From the NCBI RefSeq assembly GCF_900176515.1, contig NZ_FWXV01000006.1, positions 558,001-622,000 of the forward strand: DNA of 64,000 nucleotides, written 5' to 3'. Each line of letters starts with the position of its first letter. Position 1 is the first letter of the stretch. This DNA is from Kibdelosporangium aridum. GTDB taxonomy: Bacteria; Actinomycetota; Actinomycetes; Mycobacteriales; Pseudonocardiaceae. The position numbers and the translations under genes were made by a program. Below the pieces are notes generated by a model. The model had not been told where the DNA came from and did no database searches. It worked only from the letters and a program-made list of their open reading frames with translations. Positions 54,027-62,431 of the stretch are shown here, piece by piece.

Positions 54027-54761
54027 ATGTCGCTCAACCGACGATCCCTGCTGACCGCGTCCATCGGGGCGTCTGTGCTGCTTTTGCCCGGCGTCGCCGC
54101 CGCTGCATCAGAGTTCCCGCCCGTGCCGGGAATGCTCGGCGACCGTAGAGCCAACGAGATGTGGTACCAGTTCGACGAGGTCGCGTTCTACAACGCCTCG
54201 CAGGAGATCCAGGACACGTACGCGCGGCTCGCGGCGCATGTCGGCGTGCCGAACTTCGTCGACGGGTTCCGGGACGTCTGGCTCGACCTGAGCGCCAAGC
54301 CTGGCTACCCGGGCACCTACGCCGACTTCGCCCGGCCGGTCCGGCGTGAGCTGCAGACGCTGTCGACACTGCAGTTGACGTCGTTCGACACGTACTACTC
54401 GCCCAACAGCACCCGGTTCGCCGACGCCTTCGGCTGGTTCGGCGAAGGCGTGTTGTTCGACCCGCGCCGGGCCGCTCTGGAGCAGCAGGTCCACACCATG
54501 GTCCCGATCACCAACTACCACGGCTGGCACGCGTACCTGCGGGCGATGATGCTGCTGGGTATCGACACGGTCCGCTGGGCGCGTATCAACCCGGTGATCG
54601 GGTTCGCGTGGGCCGTGCAGGCCGTCGCCAACCCGAGCGCCAATACGCCCAACCCGTCGTTGCCCGTGGGGACGGTCAGCGCGTTGCGGGCATCATGGTT
54701 GCCACGGACGTCAGAACGCCTGGACCGTGACTTCAAGTCGATGCCCTACCCGGCCGAGTGA
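54027..54761 (+). CDS. Tat-type secreted protein of unknown function
   Basis: 244 residues from ATG 54027, seven bases after AGAGGAG. The N-terminus LNRRSLLTASIGASVLLLPG, followed by VAAAAS, fits a twin-arginine signal peptide (R-R-S-L-L). The mature part is rich in aromatic residues (MWYQFDEVAFYNASQEI, DTYYSPNSTRFADAFGWFGE) and ends in a Pro/Asn-rich tail. I do not recognise the family; no catalytic motif stands out. It lies alone between pxpA and rpsP. An in-frame ATG at 53994 would hide the RR motif deeper in the protein and is less likely. Confidence 0.6.
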   Translation: MSLNRRSLLTASIGASVLLLPGVAAAASEFPPVPGMLGDRRANEMWYQFDEVAFYNASQEIQDTYARLAAHVGVPNFVDGFRDVWLDLSAKPGYPGTYADFARPVRRELQTLSTLQLTSFDTYYSPNSTRFADAFGWFGEGVLFDPRRAALEQQVHTMVPITNYHGWHAYLRAMMLLGIDTVRWARINPVIGFAWAVQAVANPSANTPNPSLPVGTVSALRASWLPRTSERLDRDFKSMPYPAE

Positions 54762-54943
54762 CTTGAGTCATCAACAGGGGTGATTGTGACCGGGGCGGAC
54801 TTGTCTGGCAGAATACTTGGCTGTCCGCTGTGGCTGGACCCTCTCACCACGCCATGGCTGCCATTCGGGCCTCGCCCCCGTGCCCCACGCGGGTCGCGCG
54901 AGTTCCACCCGTAGCACCAGAACGTCGAGGAGTACCACAACCC

Positions 54944-55393
54944 GTGGCAGTCAAGATCAAGCTGCAGCGTCTCGGAAAGATCCGGTCGCCGTACTACCGC
55001 ATCATCGTCGCCGACGCGCGCAGCCGCCGTAGTGGCAAGGCCATCGAGATCATCGGCCGCTACGCGCCCAAGGAAGAGCCAAGCTTCATCGAGGTGAACT
55101 CGGAGCGCGCCCAGTACTGGCTGGGTGTCGGCGCGCAGCCGACCGAGCCGGTGCAGCACCTGTTCGAGATCACCGGCGACTGGCAGAAGTTCAAGGGCCT
55201 GCCGGGCACCGAGGGCACGCTGAAGGTCAAGGAGGCCAAGCCGGACAAGGCGGAGCTGTTCGCCGCCGCGCTGGCCGCCGCCGGCGAGGAGCCGGTGACC
55301 GAGGCGACCACGCCGAAGCGCAAGAGCAGCAAGAAGGCCGACGCCAAGGCTGACGAGGCCAAGGCGGATGAGGGCGCCAAGGAAGACGCGTGA
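54944..55393 (+). CDS. rpsP: 30S ribosomal protein S16
   Basis: 149 residues from GTG 54944, eleven bases after GAGGAG. S16 signature: [39 protein letters not shown] and [13 protein letters not shown]. After the 85-residue core there is a Lys/Ala/Asp-rich C-terminal tail (about residues 115-149), common in actinobacteria. S16 binds early in 30S assembly. It starts the conserved block rpsP-khpA-rimM-trmD and overlaps khpA by four bases (GTGA). The 182-bp leader upstream should contain its promoter; AGAATACT near 54810 is a possible -10 region but no convincing -35 was found. Confidence 0.97.
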   Translation: MAVKIKLQRLGKIRSPYYRIIVADARSRRSGKAIEIIGRYAPKEEPSFIEVNSERAQYWLGVGAQPTEPVQHLFEITGDWQKFKGLPGTEGTLKVKEAKPDKAELFAAALAAAGEEPVTEATTPKRKSSKKADAKADEAKADEGAKEDA

Positions 55394-55629
55394 GCTTCCT
55401 CGCGGACTCGCTCGAGCACCTGGTGCGCGGGATCGTCGACCACCCGGACGAGGTCCGGGTGGAGCTGGTCACCACGCGCCGGGGCCGCACTCTCGAGGTC
55501 CACGTCCACCCCGATGATCTGGGCAAGGTGATCGGCAGGGGCGGGCGTACCGCCACTGCCCTGCGCACGGTCATGGCCGGGATCGGTGGCCGGGGTGTCC
55601 GCGTGGACGTGGTGGATACCGACCACTAG
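55390..55629 (+). CDS. khpA: KH-domain RNA-binding protein KhpA
   Basis: 79 residues from GTG 55390, coupled to rpsP by GTGA. A single KH domain with the loop [16 protein letters not shown] (G-R-G-G), preceded by [10 protein letters not shown]. In other Gram-positives KhpA dimerises with KhpB and binds many RNAs; here, as usual, it sits between S16 and RimM. It is followed five bases later by rimM. Confidence 0.95.
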   Translation: MSFLADSLEHLVRGIVDHPDEVRVELVTTRRGRTLEVHVHPDDLGKVIGRGGRTATALRTVMAGIGGRGVRVDVVDTDH

Positions 55630-55634
55630 CGCCC

Positions 55635-56144
55635 ATGGATGTCGTCGTCGGCCGCGTGGCCAAGGCGCACGGAATTCGCGGTGAACTCGCCGTGGACGTG
55701 CGCACAGACTCGCCCGAGCAGCGTTTCGCTCCTGGCGCGGTCGTGGCCGCGCGGCTGCGCGACGGTACATCTCGGCCTTTGACGCTCTCCGCTGTGCGAG
55801 CACACGGTGAGCGTCTCCTCGTCTTTTTCGACGAGGTCCCTGACCGGACCGCCGCCGAGTCACTCCGTGGGGCTTTGCTCCTCGCGGACACCGACGCACT
55901 GCCGCCGACCGACGACCCCGACGAGTTCTACGACCACGAACTCGAAGGGCTCGCCGCCGTGCTTGCTGATGGGTCCCCGGTGGGAACCGTCCGCGAAGTG
56001 GTGCACAGCCCGGCAGGCGAGCTGCTCGCCCTGGACGTGGCCGGACGCGAAGTCCTGGTTCCGTTCGTGCGGGAAATCGTGCCCGAGGTGGACATCGCCG
56101 GGCGCCGAGTGGTGCTGGACCCGCCAGAGGGTCTGCTGGACTGA
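55635..56144 (+). CDS. rimM: Ribosome maturation factor RimM
   Basis: 169 residues from ATG 55635. N-terminal barrel VVGRVAKAHGIRGELAVDVR, with the G-I-R-G motif; mid segment EFYDHELEGLAAVLADGSPV; C-terminal PRC-barrel LLALDVAGREVLVPFVREIV and VLDPPEGLLD. RimM binds S19 and helps mature the 30S head domain, where S16-KhpA-RimM-TrmD commonly cluster. It ends three bases before trmD. Confidence 0.96.
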   Translation: MDVVVGRVAKAHGIRGELAVDVRTDSPEQRFAPGAVVAARLRDGTSRPLTLSAVRAHGERLLVFFDEVPDRTAAESLRGALLLADTDALPPTDDPDEFYDHELEGLAAVLADGSPVGTVREVVHSPAGELLALDVAGREVLVPFVREIVPEVDIAGRRVVLDPPEGLLD

Positions 56145-56147
56145 ACC

Positions 56148-56909
56148 ATGCGCATCGACGTCGTCACCATCTTCCCCGAGTACCTGACGCCCCTGCGTGC
56201 GGCCTTGCTCGGCAAAGCCATCGACCGTGGCCTGCTGGATGTCCGCGTCCACGACCTACGCGACTGGACCCACGACGTCCACAAAGCGGTCGACGACAGC
56301 CCATACGGCGGCGGCCCAGGCATGGTCATGAAACCCCAGGTATGGGGCGACGCCCTGGACTCCGTATGCACGGGAGACACGCCCCGGTTGGTCGTCCCAA
56401 CGCCCGCGGGCAAACCGTTCACCCAAGCAATGGCCCGCGCATACGCCACGGAGTCACGCCTGGTCTTCGCATGCGGCCGCTATGAGGGCATCGACCAACG
56501 CGTGATCGACGACGCAGCCCGCAGAATGCCCGTCGACGAGGTCTCCATCGGCGACTACGTGCTCGTCGGCGGAGAAGTCGCCGTCATGGTGATGGTCGAG
56601 GCCGTCGCCAGGCTGTTGCCCGGCGTCCTCGGCAACCCGGCATCGGCGGAGCAGGACTCGTTCTCCGACGGCCTGCTCGAGGGCCCGAGCTACACCCGCC
56701 CCGAGGTCTGGCGCGAGTTCGCGGTCCCGGACGTCCTGCGCTCCGGCAACCACGCCGCGATCAACCGCTGGCGCCGCGACCGAGCGCTGGAACGAACCTT
56801 CCAACGCCGCCCTGACCTGCTCGAACGCCTCCCCGAGGACGCGCTGGACAAGCACGACCGCGCCCTGCTCGAGCAGCTGCGCACGGGGGCGATTTCGCCC
56901 CCGGCATGA
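56148..56909 (+). CDS. trmD: tRNA (guanine37-N1)-methyltransferase
   Basis: 253 residues from ATG 56148. SPOUT trefoil-knot enzyme: [44 protein letters not shown], and the knot [36 protein letters not shown] with the catalytic Asp precedes [14 protein letters not shown]. It methylates G37 of tRNAs reading CNN codons and prevents frameshifting. Its last codons contain a GC hairpin, so its transcript probably ends or is attenuated before rplS. Confidence 0.97.
   Translation: MRIDVVTIFPEYLTPLRAALLGKAIDRGLLDVRVHDLRDWTHDVHKAVDDSPYGGGPGMVMKPQVWGDALDSVCTGDTPRLVVPTPAGKPFTQAMARAYATESRLVFACGRYEGIDQRVIDDAARRMPVDEVSIGDYVLVGGEVAVMVMVEAVARLLPGVLGNPASAEQDSFSDGLLEGPSYTRPEVWREFAVPDVLRSGNHAAINRWRRDRALERTFQRRPDLLERLPEDALDKHDRALLEQLRTGAISPPA
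56884..56903 (+). terminator. GC hairpin within the 3' end of trmD
   Basis: CGGGGGCG and CGCCCCCG form an 8-bp perfect stem with loop ATTT, overlapping the last codons of trmD, 150 bp ahead of rplS. It probably reduces readthrough into rplS, which then needs its own promoter in the 56910-57054 leader. Confidence 0.6.
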
Positions 56910-57054
56910 CGACCTGTCATACTTGCTCGGTTGCTGCTGTCGGGCCCTGTTTCCGACGCGCGCCAGAAAGCCCTCTCCCAGGTTGGCTCAAGGTTGTTCT
57001 CATGCCTGCCGGGAGACACGAAGAACACACCCGATGACGAGGACGGACACACCG

Positions 57055-57414
57055 ATGAACACCCTGGATGCACTGGACGCCCAGTCGCTGCGTTCCGACA
57101 TCCCGGACTTCCGGCCGGGCGACACCCTCAAGGTCCAGGTCCGCGTCATCGAGGGCCAGCGCGAGCGGACCCAGGAGTTCCAGGGCGTCGTGATCCGTCG
57201 CCAGGGCGGTGGCATTCGCGAGACCTTCACCGTTCGCAAGATCTCCTACGGCGTCGGCGTCGAGCGCACCTTCCCGGTGCATTCCCCGAACGTCGCCAAG
57301 ATCGAGGTCGCCAAGCGCGGTGATGTGCGCCGGGCGAAGCTCTACTACCTGCGCGAACTGCGTGGCAAGGCCGCCAAGATCAAGGAGAAGCGCGAAACCC
57401 CTTCGGGCGCGTGA
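57055..57414 (+). CDS. rplS: 50S ribosomal protein L19
   Basis: 119 residues from ATG 57055. L19 signature: [59 protein letters not shown] and [21 protein letters not shown]19 sits at the 30S-50S interface. An upstream ATG at 57034 in the same frame would add only seven residues. It has its own 145-bp leader after the trmD hairpin and is followed 33 bp later by lepB. Confidence 0.97.
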   Translation: MNTLDALDAQSLRSDIPDFRPGDTLKVQVRVIEGQRERTQEFQGVVIRRQGGGIRETFTVRKISYGVGVERTFPVHSPNVAKIEVAKRGDVRRAKLYYLRELRGKAAKIKEKRETPSGA

Positions 57415-57447
57415 CGCGACCGGCGCCTTCTGCCGTAACCTGGCGAC

Positions 57448-58428
57448 GTGGTTAATCCCGTGCACCCCAACGCACCCGAGGATGATCCGGAACGTCCGGA
57501 AGAAGTCACCGGTCCGCTGGAATCCCAAAAGTCCGAAGCGCGTGAGCCCGGTATTTACGAGTCTCGGCGCGGACGCCCGGCGGACAGCGATGAGTCGGAA
57601 TCAGGCAAAAAGCCCAAAAAGAAGAAAATGTCTTTTTGGAAAGAGCTGCCGATCCTCATCGTCGTGGCTCTTGTCCTGGTCTTCCTGATCCAGCAGTTCC
57701 TCGCGCGGGTGTACGTCATCCCATCGGGCTCGATGGAGGAGACGCTGCACGGGTGCCCTGGCTGTCAAGGTGACCGGATCCTGGTCGAGAAGGTCACCTA
57801 TTACTTCACCGATCCGGCGCCTGGCGATGTCGTCGTCTTCAAGGGCCCGGGTCCGTGGGTGCAGAACGAATTCACCGGCGAGCGCTCAGAGAACGCGTTT
57901 GTGCGTTTTCTCGAGCAGCTCGGTTCGGTGATCGGGCTCGCTCCGCCGGACGAGAAGGACTTCGTCAAGCGCGTCATCGCGGTTGGCGGACAGACCGTCC
58001 GCGGTGACGCCGACGGCAGGGTCTACGTCGACGACAAGCCTCTCAACGAGCCGTACGTGTACTGGGAAGGCGGCGCGCCCAACGGCGACCAGCAGTTCGA
58101 GCCGGTGACAGTTCCGCCGGGCACGCTGTGGGTCATGGGCGACAACCGCAACAACTCGTCCGACTCGCGCAAGCAGGGCAACACCCGGCTCGAGGGCGTC
58201 GTGCCCGTCTCCGACGTGATCGGCAAGGCACAGGTGATCGTGCTTCCGCCGAACCGCTGGGGCGGCATCTCCGACCCGAACCCGCAGGCGCTGGCTTGGG
58301 CTCCGGCGTGGCAGCAGGGCATCCCGCTCGGTGTGGGGGTGCTGCTGGCGTTCCCGGTGTGGCGGGCTTCCCGACGGGTTGGCCTGGCCGTTTCGCGTTC
58401 GTTCAAGGGTTCCTCCGAGCGGGAGTAG
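57448..58428 (+). CDS. lepB: Signal peptidase I
   Basis: 326 residues from GTG 57448. A 70-residue acidic then Lys-rich cytoplasmic N-terminus precedes one transmembrane segment (LPILIVVALVLVFLIQQFLA). Catalytic motifs: IPSGSMEETL (Ser nucleophile), DFVKRVIAVGGQT (Lys base) and WVMGDNRNNSSDSR. A Cys pair HGCPGCQGD follows the Ser motif, as seen in several actinobacterial enzymes. A C-terminal hydrophobic segment near residue 290 may form a second membrane anchor. It cleaves Sec and Tat signal peptides. Confidence 0.95.
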   Translation: MVNPVHPNAPEDDPERPEEVTGPLESQKSEAREPGIYESRRGRPADSDESESGKKPKKKKMSFWKELPILIVVALVLVFLIQQFLARVYVIPSGSMEETLHGCPGCQGDRILVEKVTYYFTDPAPGDVVVFKGPGPWVQNEFTGERSENAFVRFLEQLGSVIGLAPPDEKDFVKRVIAVGGQTVRGDADGRVYVDDKPLNEPYVYWEGGAPNGDQQFEPVTVPPGTLWVMGDNRNNSSDSRKQGNTRLEGVVPVSDVIGKAQVIVLPPNRWGGISDPNPQALAWAPAWQQGIPLGVGVLLAFPVWRASRRVGLAVSRSFKGSSERE

Positions 58429-58432
58429 CCCA

Positions 58433-59215
58433 GTGCCGGTCACCATGAGCCTGCGCCCGCCGCGCGTTCCGATCCGGCGTGACGCCGGGACCTGGGCGCT
58501 GCAGGGTGCATTGGAACGTCGCGGTCTGGGACCGGTCGTCGGTGTCGACGAAGCCGGCCGTGGTGCTTGCGCGGGGCCGCTCGTGGTGGCTTCGTGCATG
58601 CTGAAGCCCGGTGACGCGGCGAAGTTCGAGGACCTCACCGACTCGAAGCTGATGACCCCGGCCGCACGCGACCGGATGTACGACATCGTGCGTAAGCGTG
58701 CGCTGGACTACGCGGTTGTCGTGATTCCACCCGATGAGGTGGATTCTCGTGGCGTGGGCTACGCGAATCTGGAAGGCATGCGCCGGGCCGTGGCGTGGCT
58801 GAAGGTGCAGCCGGGATACGTGCTCACCGACGGTTTCCGCGTGTCAGGGTTCACCGCGCCGAGCATGGCGGTGATCAAGGGCGACCTGGCTGTGGCGTGT
58901 ATCGCAGCCGCGTCCGTGCTCGCCAAGGTGACCAGGGACCGGATAATGGGTGAGTTGCACGAGGAGCTACCGGTCTACGGGTTCGACGAGCACAAGGGCT
59001 ACATCACCGGCCGGCACCACGCCGCGCTCGGTGAGCACGGTCCGAGTGCCGTGCACCGGTGGTCGTACTCGAACGTGGCGTCTGCGGGCCTCAAGCACGG
59101 CCTGCGCCCGCCGCGCCGGGTGGCGCTGAGTGTGGCGGCGGCTGACGTGGTTCACAATGGGGGCTCCCCTCGGCAAGAGGCGGAATCAGAGCGAGGAGGA
59201 GCTCGGGTCGGATGA
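58433..59215 (+). CDS. rnhB: Ribonuclease HII
   Basis: 260 residues from GTG 58433, seven bases after GGGAG at the end of lepB; an ATG at 58445 is an alternative. Type 2 RNase H motifs: VVGVDEAGRGACAGPLVVAS with two catalytic acids, TDSKLMTPAARDRMY, and CIAAASVLAKVTRDRIM with the later catalytic Asp; the YGFDEHKGYITGRHHAAL segment is diagnostic. A basic and Ser/Glu-rich C-tail follows. It removes ribonucleotides and RNA from DNA. It overlaps the next gene by four bases (ATGA). Confidence 0.96.
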   Translation: MPVTMSLRPPRVPIRRDAGTWALQGALERRGLGPVVGVDEAGRGACAGPLVVASCMLKPGDAAKFEDLTDSKLMTPAARDRMYDIVRKRALDYAVVVIPPDEVDSRGVGYANLEGMRRAVAWLKVQPGYVLTDGFRVSGFTAPSMAVIKGDLAVACIAAASVLAKVTRDRIMGELHEELPVYGFDEHKGYITGRHHAALGEHGPSAVHRWSYSNVASAGLKHGLRPPRRVALSVAAADVVHNGGSPRQEAESERGGARVG

Positions 59216-59532
59216 GTGCGGAGGATCTCGAGAAGTACGAGACCGAGATGGAGCTGCAGCTCTACCGGGAGTACCGCGACATCGTCGGCCAGTTCTCCTA
59301 CGTGGTGGAGACGGAGCGGCGGTTCTATCTGGCCAACTCGGTCGACGTGCAGATCAGGGACGCGGACGGCGAGGTGTACTTCGAAGTACGCATGTCCGAC
59401 GCCTGGGTCTGGGACATGTACCGGCCCGCTCGGTTCGTCAAGAACGTCCGGGTGATCACATTCAAGGACGTGAACGTCGAAGAGCTGGACAAGCCGGAAC
59501 TGCGGCTGCCTGACGAAGGCCTGGGTTCCTAG
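59212..59532 (+). CDS. DUF2469 family protein
   Basis: 106 residues from ATG 59212. A short, acidic, highly conserved actinobacterial protein: MSAEDLEKYETEMELQLYRE, FSYVVETERRFYLANSVDV, VYFEVRMSDAWVWDMYRPAR. It always lies next to rnhB in this phylum, but its function is unknown. Its end overlaps the end of the convergent hydrolase gene by four bases. Confidence 0.93.
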   Translation: MSAEDLEKYETEMELQLYREYRDIVGQFSYVVETERRFYLANSVDVQIRDADGEVYFEVRMSDAWVWDMYRPARFVKNVRVITFKDVNVEELDKPELRLPDEGLGS

Positions 59533-60290
59533 CCGAGCAGGTGGGCCCGGAGCAGGTCGTTGAACTCAACCGGGCGCTCGATGTTGGCCAGGTGAGCCGC
59601 GCCCTCCAGGACGGCGAGCCTGCTGCGAGGGATGGCCGCGGCGATGTCCCGCAGGTGCTCTGGCGGCGTTGCTGGATCCTCGGAGCCCGCGATGACCAGC
59701 GTCGGCGTCGGGATCTCCGCGAGCTCGCCGGCGAAGTCCCATGACCCCAGAGCGGAACAGCAACTGATGTAGCCGTCAGCGGGCGTGTTGGCGACCATGG
59801 CGCGGATGGCGGCGCGCTGCTGTGGGTCGTCGAAGTCCTTGCTGAGCCAGCGGCCGAGCGAAAAGTCCGCCAACCATTCGGTGCCCTTCGTACGCACGTT
59901 CTCAGCGCGCTCAGCCCACGCCTCAGGCGGCGCGAAAGACGACGACGTACAAGCGAGCACAAGCTGATCGAGCCGATGCGGGTGGTAGCGCCCAAGCCAC
60001 TGCCCAACGGCCCCGCCGAGCGACAGACCACAGAAGTGGGCCTTCTCGATCTCCAACTGATCGAGAAGAGCGAGGACATCGCCGGCTAAGTCAGCGATCG
60101 TGTACGGACCCGCCGGGACAGGCGACTTGCCGTGTCCACGATGGTCATAACTGATCACCCGGTACTCATCGGAGAGCGCGGCGCGCTGCGGCAGCCACAT
60201 GTCGAGATTGCTGCCCACCGAGCCGGAAAGGATGAGGACGGGCGCGTCCTGCGGGCCTTCGATCGTCCGATGCACCTCGACGGGCTTCAC
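59529..60290 (-). CDS. Alpha/beta hydrolase, 3-oxoadipate enol-lactonase-like
   Basis: 253 residues from GTG 60290, preceded by AGGGAGC; longer in-frame extensions upstream have no coding character. It resembles PcaD: VLILSGSVGSNLDMWLPQ (oxyanion region), ISYDHRGHGKSPVPAG, nucleophile elbow CGLSLGGAVGQWL, TLVIAGSEDPATPPEH (acid Asp) and GAAHLANIERP (His). PcaD hydrolyses 3-oxoadipate enol-lactone in the protocatechuate branch, but no other pca gene is near, so another ester or lactone is possible. It is convergent with DUF2469. Confidence 0.75.
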   Translation of the reverse strand: MKPVEVHRTIEGPQDAPVLILSGSVGSNLDMWLPQRAALSDEYRVISYDHRGHGKSPVPAGPYTIADLAGDVLALLDQLEIEKAHFCGLSLGGAVGQWLGRYHPHRLDQLVLACTSSSFAPPEAWAERAENVRTKGTEWLADFSLGRWLSKDFDDPQQRAAIRAMVANTPADGYISCCSALGSWDFAGELAEIPTPTLVIAGSEDPATPPEHLRDIAAAIPRSRLAVLEGAAHLANIERPVEFNDLLRAHLLG

Positions 60291-60447
60291 TGAGCTCCCT
60301 TCTCCGCGCGCTCGCCTTGTCCGGGCCGCTAACACACTAGTGGCATCCCGCTTGCCGAGACACCCGCCAATCGAGCGCCTACCACACACAGGCGACAAAA
60401 CCTCGCCCCCAAGATCGCAAATCCGCGAACGATCCACAACCAACCAC

Positions 60448-60456
60448 TTATCCACA
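60448..60456. promoter_or_regulatory. Perfect DnaA-box sequence upstream of yraN
   Basis: TTATCCACA matches the consensus TTATNCACA exactly, 80 bp upstream of yraN. GATCCACAA at 60431 is a partial match. One box is not an origin; it may be a DnaA-sensitive promoter element or chance. Confidence 0.35.
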
Positions 60457-60535
60457 GCCCCATCCCCACCCTCTGGCCCCAAACCCACCCCACAGGAAAG
60501 CTGGAATCACCACCAGCCGACCACAGGGGACAACG

Positions 60536-60916
60536 ATGAAGACCACGGCACCGAAAATGCCCAACCCACACCATGAACTGGGTCGCAAGGGCGAAGACCT
60601 GGCGGTGGCTTACCTGACCCACCAAGGCCTGGTCCTGTTGGACCGCAACTGGCGCTGCAAAGAAGGCGAACTCGACCTCATCTTCACCGACGGCTCGATG
60701 GTGGTCGTCTGCGAGGTCAAAACCCGTGCAGGCACAGGCTTCGGCGATCCCGAGGACGCGGTCGACGACCGCAAAGCCAGACGCATCCGCCGCCTCACCC
60801 ACATCTGGCTGTCCACGTTCCGCATTCCGTGGTGCGAACTTCGCTTCGACATCCTCGCCATCACCTGGCCACCCCACGGCAAACCCCGCATCAACCACCT
60901 CAAGGACGCCTTCTGA
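60536..60916 (+). CDS. yraN: YraN family (UPF0102) putative nuclease
   Basis: 126 residues from ATG 60536. Endonuclease-like fold of the YraN family: LGRKGEDLAVAYLTHQGLVL, RNWRCKEGELDLIFTDG with Glu-x-Asp, VVCEVKTRAGTGFG with the E-x-K motif, and AVDDRKARRIRRLTHIWL. The complete D...E-x-K pattern suggests a metal-dependent nuclease, but the activity is not established. Its stop overlaps the comM start by one base. It heads the yraN-comM-dprA operon. Confidence 0.93.
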   Translation: MKTTAPKMPNPHHELGRKGEDLAVAYLTHQGLVLLDRNWRCKEGELDLIFTDGSMVVVCEVKTRAGTGFGDPEDAVDDRKARRIRRLTHIWLSTFRIPWCELRFDILAITWPPHGKPRINHLKDAF

Positions 60917-62430
60917 TGGCACTGGCACAAGCATGGTCGGTAGCACTGTTCGGAATGGACGGTCGAATGGTGGAAATCGAAGCCGACATAGGAAAAGGCG
61001 CGTCCAAGATGGTCATCGTCGGCCTGCCTGACGCGGCCCTCAACGAAGCCAAGGACAGAGTGCACGCAGCGGTCCGCAACAGCAATGAGGACTGGCCGAA
61101 ACAGCAGATCACGGTTGGCCTCTCGCCTGCGGCCGTCCGAAAAGGCGGCTCGAGCTATGACCTGGCGCTCGCCTGCGTGATACTCGCCGCAGCCAAGGCT
61201 GTCCCGCCTGATCTTCTCCGTACCACGGTGATGATTGGCGAACTGGCGCTCGATGGCCGCATCCGTGACGTACGCGGCATCCTGCCATGTTTGTTGGCAG
61301 CTCGCCGTGCTGGCGTGAAACGCGCGGTTGTCCCCGCAACCACGTTGTCAGAAGGAGCTTTGGTCTCGGGCATGGATGTCTTGGGCGCCCGGGACCTGAA
61401 GAACGTTCTCGACTGGTTGCGAGGGAACGATGACGCTCTCGAAATGCCAGGCCCTACAGAGCCGATTCGTGCTCAGCGTTTCCCAGATTTGGCTGACGTC
61501 GTCGGTCAGCCTGAAGCGCGTTGGGCATTGGAGGTCGCCGCTGCGGGCGGCCATCATCTTCTTTTGGTTGGGCCACCCGGCACAGGAAAAACTATGCTCG
61601 CCCGGCGACTACCAGCCCTATTGCCGCCTCTCACACACGAACAGTCGTTGGAGGTCACAGCGGTGCATTCGGTTGCGGGGCTGCTGAAGCCAGAAGCACC
61701 GTTGATCACAACGCCTCCGTTCTTCGCGCCTCATCACTCGACATCGGTACCCGCCCTTGTAGGTGGTGGTGTCGGGCTCGCCAAGCCCGGCGGCATCAGT
61801 AGCGCTCACTGCGGAGTCGTCTTCCTTGATGAGGCGTGTGAGTTTGCTCCGGACAGGCTGGAATCCTTGCGTACCGCCATGGAGGAGGGAGAGATCCGTC
61901 TGGCACGCAGAGATGGGGTTGTGCGATATCCCGCGCGGTTCCAATTGGTTCTTGCGACCAACCCTTGCCCATGTGCTCCGCCAAGGGAAACCGAATGCTC
62001 TTGCCCGCCAAACACTCGCCGTCGATACTTCGCGAAGCTGTCCGGCCCATTCCTGGATCGGGTCGACCTTCGTGTCCGCATGCGACCACTGACCGCGATG
62101 TCCACAGCAGATGGGACTGAGCCCGAGAAAACGGAACACGTGCGGGCCCGTGTGTGGCGGGCGAGAGAACGTGCGCGACAACGTTGGGCCGAACACGGAT
62201 GGACGACGAACGCTGAGGTACCCGGCCCATCCCTGTGGCGCGAATTCGCCTTGCCACGCAAGGTGACCGCACTTCTCGATCGAGGACTCCATTCCGGAGC
62301 GCTGACCGGGCGTGGAGCGGATCGGTGTCTGCGTGTTGCTTGGACCTTGGCGGACCTGGCTGAAATTGACCGGCCGGATGCTGACCATGTGGCGGCGGCG
62401 TTGGAGTTTCGTGATCGGAGGGCGGCCTGA
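60916..62430 (+). CDS. comM: YifB/ComM family Mg-chelatase-like AAA+ ATPase
   Basis: 504 residues from ATG 60916, sharing a base with the yraN stop. Residues 1-170 are the Lon-type substrate domain (KMVIVGLPDAALNEAKDRV, GSSYDLALACVILAA). The AAA+ domain follows: GPPGTGKTMLARRLPALLP near residue 219, CGVVFLDEACEFAPDRLESL (Walker B), LVLATNPCPCAPPRETECSC with the zinc-like Cys cluster, then a C-terminal domain. ComM helicases promote branch migration of incoming DNA during transformation. It is placed between yraN and dprA as in other actinomycetes. Confidence 0.93.
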   Translation: MALAQAWSVALFGMDGRMVEIEADIGKGASKMVIVGLPDAALNEAKDRVHAAVRNSNEDWPKQQITVGLSPAAVRKGGSSYDLALACVILAAAKAVPPDLLRTTVMIGELALDGRIRDVRGILPCLLAARRAGVKRAVVPATTLSEGALVSGMDVLGARDLKNVLDWLRGNDDALEMPGPTEPIRAQRFPDLADVVGQPEARWALEVAAAGGHHLLLVGPPGTGKTMLARRLPALLPPLTHEQSLEVTAVHSVAGLLKPEAPLITTPPFFAPHHSTSVPALVGGGVGLAKPGGISSAHCGVVFLDEACEFAPDRLESLRTAMEEGEIRLARRDGVVRYPARFQLVLATNPCPCAPPRETECSCPPNTRRRYFAKLSGPFLDRVDLRVRMRPLTAMSTADGTEPEKTEHVRARVWRARERARQRWAEHGWTTNAEVPGPSLWREFALPRKVTALLDRGLHSGALTGRGADRCLRVAWTLADLAEIDRPDADHVAAALEFRDRRAA

Positions 62431-62431
62431 C

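Noticed and set aside
60430-60460. Replication origin
   Set aside because: Only one exact DnaA box and one partial; no dnaA or dnaN nearby.
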